This document shows positions 60,417-64,000 of a stretch of 64,000 nt of DNA, in pieces; positions within the stretch are counted from its first letter, which is position 1, and every line of letters begins with the position of its first letter. The DNA comes from an uncultured Ruminococcus sp. GTDB lineage: Bacteria > Bacillota > Clostridia > Oscillospirales > Ruminococcaceae. The stretch lies in assembly GCA_947345935.1 (NCBI GenBank), contig CAMZZN010000008.1:1-64000 (forward strand), read 5' to 3'. A model generated the notes under the pieces. The model searched no databases. It saw only the letters and a list, made by a program, of their open reading frames with translations, and was not told where the DNA came from. A program made the position numbers and the translations under genes.

Positions 60417-62237
60417 TCAGGTTTCCATAATAATTGGAAGAATCATTGGGCTTCTTTTGGTTTTCTGGTAGATATAATCGGAAAGCGCATCCCTCATTTT
60501 GCCTTTCAGGGCGTTCCATTCTCTCAGTTCCGCTGCGGAGCACGAATTAAGAGTATTGCTGAGGAGAAGCTTTGCTTCTACCATAAGCTCCTCGGATTCT
60601 CTTACGTAAACAAATCCACGGGAAATTATATCAGGTCCTGCTACGACCTCATTTGTGGCACGTTCAATGCCTATGACAATAATTATCAGTCCGTCCTGAG
60701 CCAGATGTTTTCTGTCACGAAGAACGATCGAGCCTACGTCTCCGACGCCGAGACCGTCTACAAGGACACGTCCGGACGGAACTTGTGAGACGACGCTCAT
60801 TTTGTTACCGTCGGTCTCAATAACGTTTCCAATCTCTGCGATAATAACATTTTCTCTTGGTATTCCCATCTGTACGGCAAGATCGGCGTGCTTTTTAAGA
60901 TGCTTGTATTCACCGTGGACGGGGATAAAGAATTTTGGCTTTGTAAGCGCCTGTATCAGTTTTAGTTCTTCCTGGCAGGCGTGTCCGGAAACGTGTACTT
61001 CATACATAGCTTCGTAAACCACTTCAGCTCCAGATTTCATCAGTTCGTTAACAACACGTGTAACGAATTTTTCATTTCCCGGAATAGGCGTGGCGGATAT
61101 GATGATAAAGTCAAGGGGAGTGATGTTGACTTTTTTATGATCGTTCATTGCCATTCTTGTCAGAGCTGACATAGGTTCTCCCTGGCTTCCGGTAGTTATA
61201 AGAACGATGCGTTCGCTTTCATAGCGGTTCATCATTTCGATATCTATTATCAGTCCGTCAGGAACTTTCAGGTAACCGAGTTCTATTGCCGTGTTGATAA
61301 CATTTATCATGCTTCGCCCGAATACGGCGACTTTTCTGCCGTATCTTTCAGCACAGTTTATTATCTGCTGTACACGGTGTATATTTGAGGAGAAGGTGGC
61401 TATAATGATACGCTTGCCTTCTCCTTTTTTAAAGAGCTTGTCAAATGATTCCCCGACAGTTCTTTCCGAATGCGTGAATCCGGGACGTTCGGCATTGGTG
61501 GAGTCCGCCATAAGGGCGAGAACACCTCTGTTTCCGAGTTCTCCGAATCGTGCAAGATCAATGATTTCTCCGTCAATAGGCGAATAATCCACCTTGAAAT
61601 CGCCGGTATGGACGATAATGCCTGCCGGTGTATGGATAGCCATTCCCACGGCGTCCGGTATTGAATGATTTACTTTGATGAATTCAACTGCCATACATCC
61701 CATTTTTACCGTTTTTCTTGGCTGAATGACGTTGAGAGAGACTTTTCCGTAAAGTCCGTGTTCTTTGAGCTTTCCTTCGATAAGACCGATAGTCAGTTTT
61801 GTTCCGTAAACCGGAACATTTACTTTTTTGAGGAGATATGCAAGACCGCCTATGTGATCTTCGTGACCGTGAGTGATAACTACTCCTCTGATTTTTTCCC
61901 TGTTGCGTTCAACAAATGTAAAGTCCGGGATAACAATGTCTACGCCAGGCATATCGGCGTCGGGAAAAGTAAGACCGCAGTCCAGGATGAAAATGTCGTT
62001 TGAGCACATGAAAAGCGTCATGTTCTTGCCGATTTCGTTAAGTCCGCCCAGAGGAATGATCTTCACGGGAGTTTTTCGTATTTCTCTTGGCTGTCTTGTA
62101 CGGGACTTCTGAACCGGAGCGTCTGCTTCCGCCGTTACAACGGATGGGGCAGACTGTTTTTTTCTGTAGGTTCTTTTTGGAGCCGTCTGAGCATCCGGCT
62201 TTTTTCTTGTTACTTTTTTTGTTTCTTTTTCGTTCAC
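60417..62237 (-). CDS. rnj: Ribonuclease J
   Basis: A 606-residue metallo-beta-lactamase-type nuclease with endo- and 5' exoribonuclease activity in mRNA decay and rRNA maturation. After a basic, disordered 50-residue extension (KKVTRKKPDAQTAPKRTYRK) comes KIIPLGGLNEIGKNMTLF, the metal motif VVITHGHEDHIGGLAYLLK, VNHSIPDAVGMAIHT, FKVDYSPI and the beta-CASP region with GSQGEPMSALTRMA and HVSGHACQEE. The start is GTG 62237 behind GAGAGGT. It is the only RNase J in the window; whether it is J1 or J2 cannot be said. Confidence 0.95.
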   Translation of the reverse strand: MNEKETKKVTRKKPDAQTAPKRTYRKKQSAPSVVTAEADAPVQKSRTRQPREIRKTPVKIIPLGGLNEIGKNMTLFMCSNDIFILDCGLTFPDADMPGVDIVIPDFTFVERNREKIRGVVITHGHEDHIGGLAYLLKKVNVPVYGTKLTIGLIEGKLKEHGLYGKVSLNVIQPRKTVKMGCMAVEFIKVNHSIPDAVGMAIHTPAGIIVHTGDFKVDYSPIDGEIIDLARFGELGNRGVLALMADSTNAERPGFTHSERTVGESFDKLFKKGEGKRIIIATFSSNIHRVQQIINCAERYGRKVAVFGRSMINVINTAIELGYLKVPDGLIIDIEMMNRYESERIVLITTGSQGEPMSALTRMAMNDHKKVNITPLDFIIISATPIPGNEKFVTRVVNELMKSGAEVVYEAMYEVHVSGHACQEELKLIQALTKPKFFIPVHGEYKHLKKHADLAVQMGIPRENVIIAEIGNVIETDGNKMSVVSQVPSGRVLVDGLGVGDVGSIVLRDRKHLAQDGLIIIVIGIERATNEVVAGPDIISRGFVYVRESEELMVEAKLLLSNTLNSCSAAELREWNALKGKMRDALSDYIYQKTKRSPMILPIIMET

Positions 62238-62536
62238 TTTTTGACCTCTCTTTCAAATAAATACAGAGTCTCCGTGCCTGAACGTACGTGGCGGAGGTAC
62301 TCGTTGGTACAGTAGATAGTATGTAGATTACAGATAATCCGGGCACAAGTATAACAATTATGATAAAGTAATGACAGGAACGCACATTGATTCAGCAGTG
62401 CAGTCCGTCGTATATTTTATCCCTTGCAGTGATGTAATAAAGCGGCAAATGCGTTCGTTACAGGATATATCCGTTTACATCTGACGGCATAATACTGTCT
62501 GAATATTTTATGACGGCAGATATTTTTATTATAAAA
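62238..62536. other. Leader/promoter region of rnj
   Basis: About 300 bases without a gene. It should contain the promoter and leader of the minus-strand rnj operon; I could not single out a convincing -35/-10 pair. Short inverted segments near 62263-62300 (GAGTCTCCGTGCC, GGCGGAGGTACTC) may form a leader structure. No tRNA or other RNA gene is recognised. Confidence 0.4.
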
Positions 62537-62615
62537 CTTGTTCTCATAGGAAAAACGTACGTATTTTCAATAAGAATCCGCCGGAAAATGTGCGGCGGCA
62601 TCCTATGAGAACAGG
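62537..62615. repeat. Long-armed inverted repeat with inner hairpin
   Basis: CTTGTTCTCATAGGA (62537-62551) and TCCTATGAGAACAGG (62601-62615) are inverted copies with one mismatch. An inner G/C stem pairs CCGCCG (62578-62583) with CGGCGG (62593-62598). The outer arms resemble a sequence at 5534-5553. It may be a small mobile palindrome and/or a terminator for the gene at 62752, although it has no clear T-tract. Confidence 0.6.
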
Positions 62616-62716
62616 TTATTAATCAAAGGAATAGTTTATACTATATAATTATACAGAAATTTTCAGTAAATGTCAATAGAAAAACGGGATCAATTTTTGT
62701 GGTTATGCATAATAAA

Positions 62717-62745
62717 TTTTAGGCAACACCGCACAAAGACTGCAC
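62717..62745. repeat. Solo end of a family B element
   Basis: TTTTAGGCAACACCGCACAAAG followed by ACTGCAC matches the terminal repeat of the 15813-15992 element; given at 62717-62738. No matching second end is found. It stops 7 bases from the stop codon of the following minus-strand gene. Confidence 0.6.
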
Positions 62746-62751
62746 TGTCGG

Positions 62752-63846
62752 TTATATGCCGTTTTTTCTTAGTTTTTCAGTCCACTGTCCGCACAGTTCA
62801 GCTGCAGTTTCAGAGCAGTGAGACTGTACTGTGAGGGTAACTCTGTTTTTTCCGCTTCTTGAAATGAGGATTTTTCCGTCTTTTTCAGTGATCCGCCGTT
62901 TGTCCGGAATATCGTCTTGTTCGCATACTACTACTTCACGTCTGGATGTTGCAAGTTCCGGAAGTGATATAACATTTTTTATGAAGGACTGCCTGTCTGC
63001 TGCAAGGTGTGTGCACATATACAGAGGATCGTACAGAAACCGCTGTTTTTCGGCTTCCGCAGGAATGTTGTCTTCCGGGTCAAACCTACGGATATCCATT
63101 TTGTCGTTTCCGCTTATGAGATCGGCTCCGTAGTGAAATGATTCCGGAAGCCAGATAGCCTGACCAGCTTTTGCAAGCGTAAAAGAAAAAGTGAGGATAA
63201 GCTTTTCGTACGAGATAAATCCGGCTTCAGACGAATAAGCGTTGACTTTTCTGCCGTCGTCGGAAATCTGAAATACCATTTCGTTATCTTCGCCTGTAAA
63301 GAATTCATGCCAAAGAGATCTTACGGAACGGTTTCCGCAGCTTACTCCTGCTGGAATGGCAGATGCGGTATTTTTCAGTGAATCCGCAATGTTATTGAGG
63401 TATATTTCCCGGAACGAACCGGCGGATATGAGCTTTCCGGAGCGTGCCGCCGGTTCTGACGGAGAGGCGTTCATGATAGCCGACATAGTTCTGGTGCTGA
63501 CCGGAAAACGATTGTTATTGAAAATATATATTTTTACGCTGCTTCCGCTTCCGCTGACGAATATGCCGCAGTCAGAAGAAAGCAGCGGAAATCCGAACAG
63601 AAAGGACGGCAGATCCGTATTTTCGCTGACATAAGCGTCTTTTCCGCATTCCGATATCCCGCAGCATATTGCATACAGTATGTGATTGTGGCCGAATCCG
63701 TCGCAGCCTGCGCTGAACCGGTCAAAAAAGCGTGACAATATCTGACCGAATTCAGATGCGGCCGACGAAGTAAGAATTGTGCCAGGCAGCGATTCGCATA
63801 TGCCCTCACGAAAGCTGAAATATTTGTTTTCTCCGCAGTAACTCAT
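62752..63846 (-). CDS. Degenerate phosphohexomutase-like protein
   Basis: A 364-residue protein behind a strong AGGAGGA. Its first 115 residues follow the order of the phosphoglucosamine/phosphoglucomutase N-terminal domain: FREGICESLPGTI where these enzymes have GTDGIRG, then HNHILYAICCGISECGKDAY, SENTDLPSFLFGFPLLSSDC and GIFVSGSGSSVKIYIFNN in place of the GxxISASHNPxxxNGIK phosphoserine loop. The catalytic Ser position is roughly S100, but HNP is lost and GRDTR is not kept. Domains after that are only loosely similar and the whole is shorter than the normal about 450. I infer a pseudoenzyme of this fold; it could be another alpha/beta protein. Confidence 0.55.
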   Translation of the reverse strand: MSYCGENKYFSFREGICESLPGTILTSSAASEFGQILSRFFDRFSAGCDGFGHNHILYAICCGISECGKDAYVSENTDLPSFLFGFPLLSSDCGIFVSGSGSSVKIYIFNNNRFPVSTRTMSAIMNASPSEPAARSGKLISAGSFREIYLNNIADSLKNTASAIPAGVSCGNRSVRSLWHEFFTGEDNEMVFQISDDGRKVNAYSSEAGFISYEKLILTFSFTLAKAGQAIWLPESFHYGADLISGNDKMDIRRFDPEDNIPAEAEKQRFLYDPLYMCTHLAADRQSFIKNVISLPELATSRREVVVCEQDDIPDKRRITEKDGKILISRSGKNRVTLTVQSHCSETAAELCGQWTEKLRKNGI

Positions 63847-63882
63847 TTTTTCCTCCTGTGCATTTCTCTCCTCTATTGCAAA

Positions 63883-63999
63883 CTATCCATTAATGCTGAC
63901 ATAAAATCCGTCTGTCTGCATCATCTTTTTCACCATATGACAGTATGCTTTCGTCGTCTTCCTTGATATAGGAATTTTTTGTTCAGCATTTTTTAGAAC
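63883..63999 (-). CDS. C-terminal end of an unidentified gene
   Basis: The minus strand is open from the window edge to TAG at 63883-63885: 38 residues including SRKTTKAYCHMVKKMMQTDG and ending FYVSING. The gap to the next start is 36 bases with a ribosome binding site, as inside an operon, so I take it as a real gene end upstream of the phosphohexomutase-like gene. The family is not recognisable from this piece. Confidence 0.45.
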   Translation of the reverse strand, partial: VLKNAEQKIPISRKTTKAYCHMVKKMMQTDGFYVSING

Positions 64000-64000
64000 A

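Noticed and set aside
60394-60543. 50-residue N-terminal extension of GdpP
   Set aside because: It lies within the RNase J gene; GTG 60393 has AAGGAG at the right distance and gives the normal GdpP start.
62238-62536. tRNA, riboswitch or T-box in the rnj leader
   Set aside because: No cloverleaf, no T-box sequence and no known riboswitch core could be found by eye; only short inverted segments.
1-64000. CRISPR array or tRNA/rRNA genes
   Set aside because: No regularly spaced identical repeats, no tRNA-like GTTCRA plus CCA arms and no rRNA segments were seen; the repeats found are inverted, dispersed and unequal.

Overview
The window looks like the chromosome of a gut or rumen Ruminococcus (Clostridia, Oscillospirales), most like Ruminococcus albus. 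I base this on type I dockerin domains on a secreted GH53 galactanase and on a second protein, Clostridia-type housekeeping operons, a spoIIIA operon, frequent TTG/GTG starts after strong ribosome binding sites, and above all the cluster adhE - kinase - hydS - phosphatase - hydA2, which matches the hydrogenase transcription unit published for R. albus 7. The species name is inference. I found no tRNA, rRNA or CRISPR array.

Layout. 1-5.5 kb is accessory: the right end of an IS3-family element next to the 3' remnant of another gene, a dockerin-bearing GH53 endo-galactanase, and a LysR regulator divergent from a small gene, a frameshifted secreted dockerin-flavodoxin-cyclophilin-like protein and a CMD-cupin protein. 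5.9-11.4 kb holds a NarL-type two-component system, a Cys-rich protein and a MacB/FtsX-type ABC exporter. 11.5-16.6 kb is the complete spoIIIAA-AH set, interrupted between AB/AC and between AG/AH by non-coding inverted-repeat elements. 16.6-26.4 kb is the housekeeping run asp23-like, nusB, a Kae1-like gene, xseA, xseB, ispA, dxs, tlyA, nadK, argR, recN. 26.4-31.1 kb has a phosphatase, a GH42 protein lacking its acid/base Glu, dtd and a penicillin-binding protein. 31.2-40.3 kb is a LysR regulator and the ethanol/hydrogen operon.

From 40.4 kb most genes are on the minus strand: a moxR-DUF58-transglutaminase-DUF308 operon, an XRE regulator divergent from a three-gene ABC-2 exporter (plus strand), hpf, an FHA-FtsW-PBP operon, then rnj-gdpP-rplI-dnaB-tilS-ftsH, and finally a protein that looks like a decayed phosphohexomutase behind the end of another gene.

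The most interesting parts are (1) the hydS operon, which combines an apparent H2-sensing hydrogenase, a PP2C/SpoIIE-type phosphatase and an APH-fold kinase with the H2- and ethanol-forming enzymes; (2) an exported flavodoxin carrying a dockerin; (3) two presumptive pseudoenzymes (GH42 and phosphohexomutase); (4) several families of small inverted-repeat elements placed in operon leaders and gaps.
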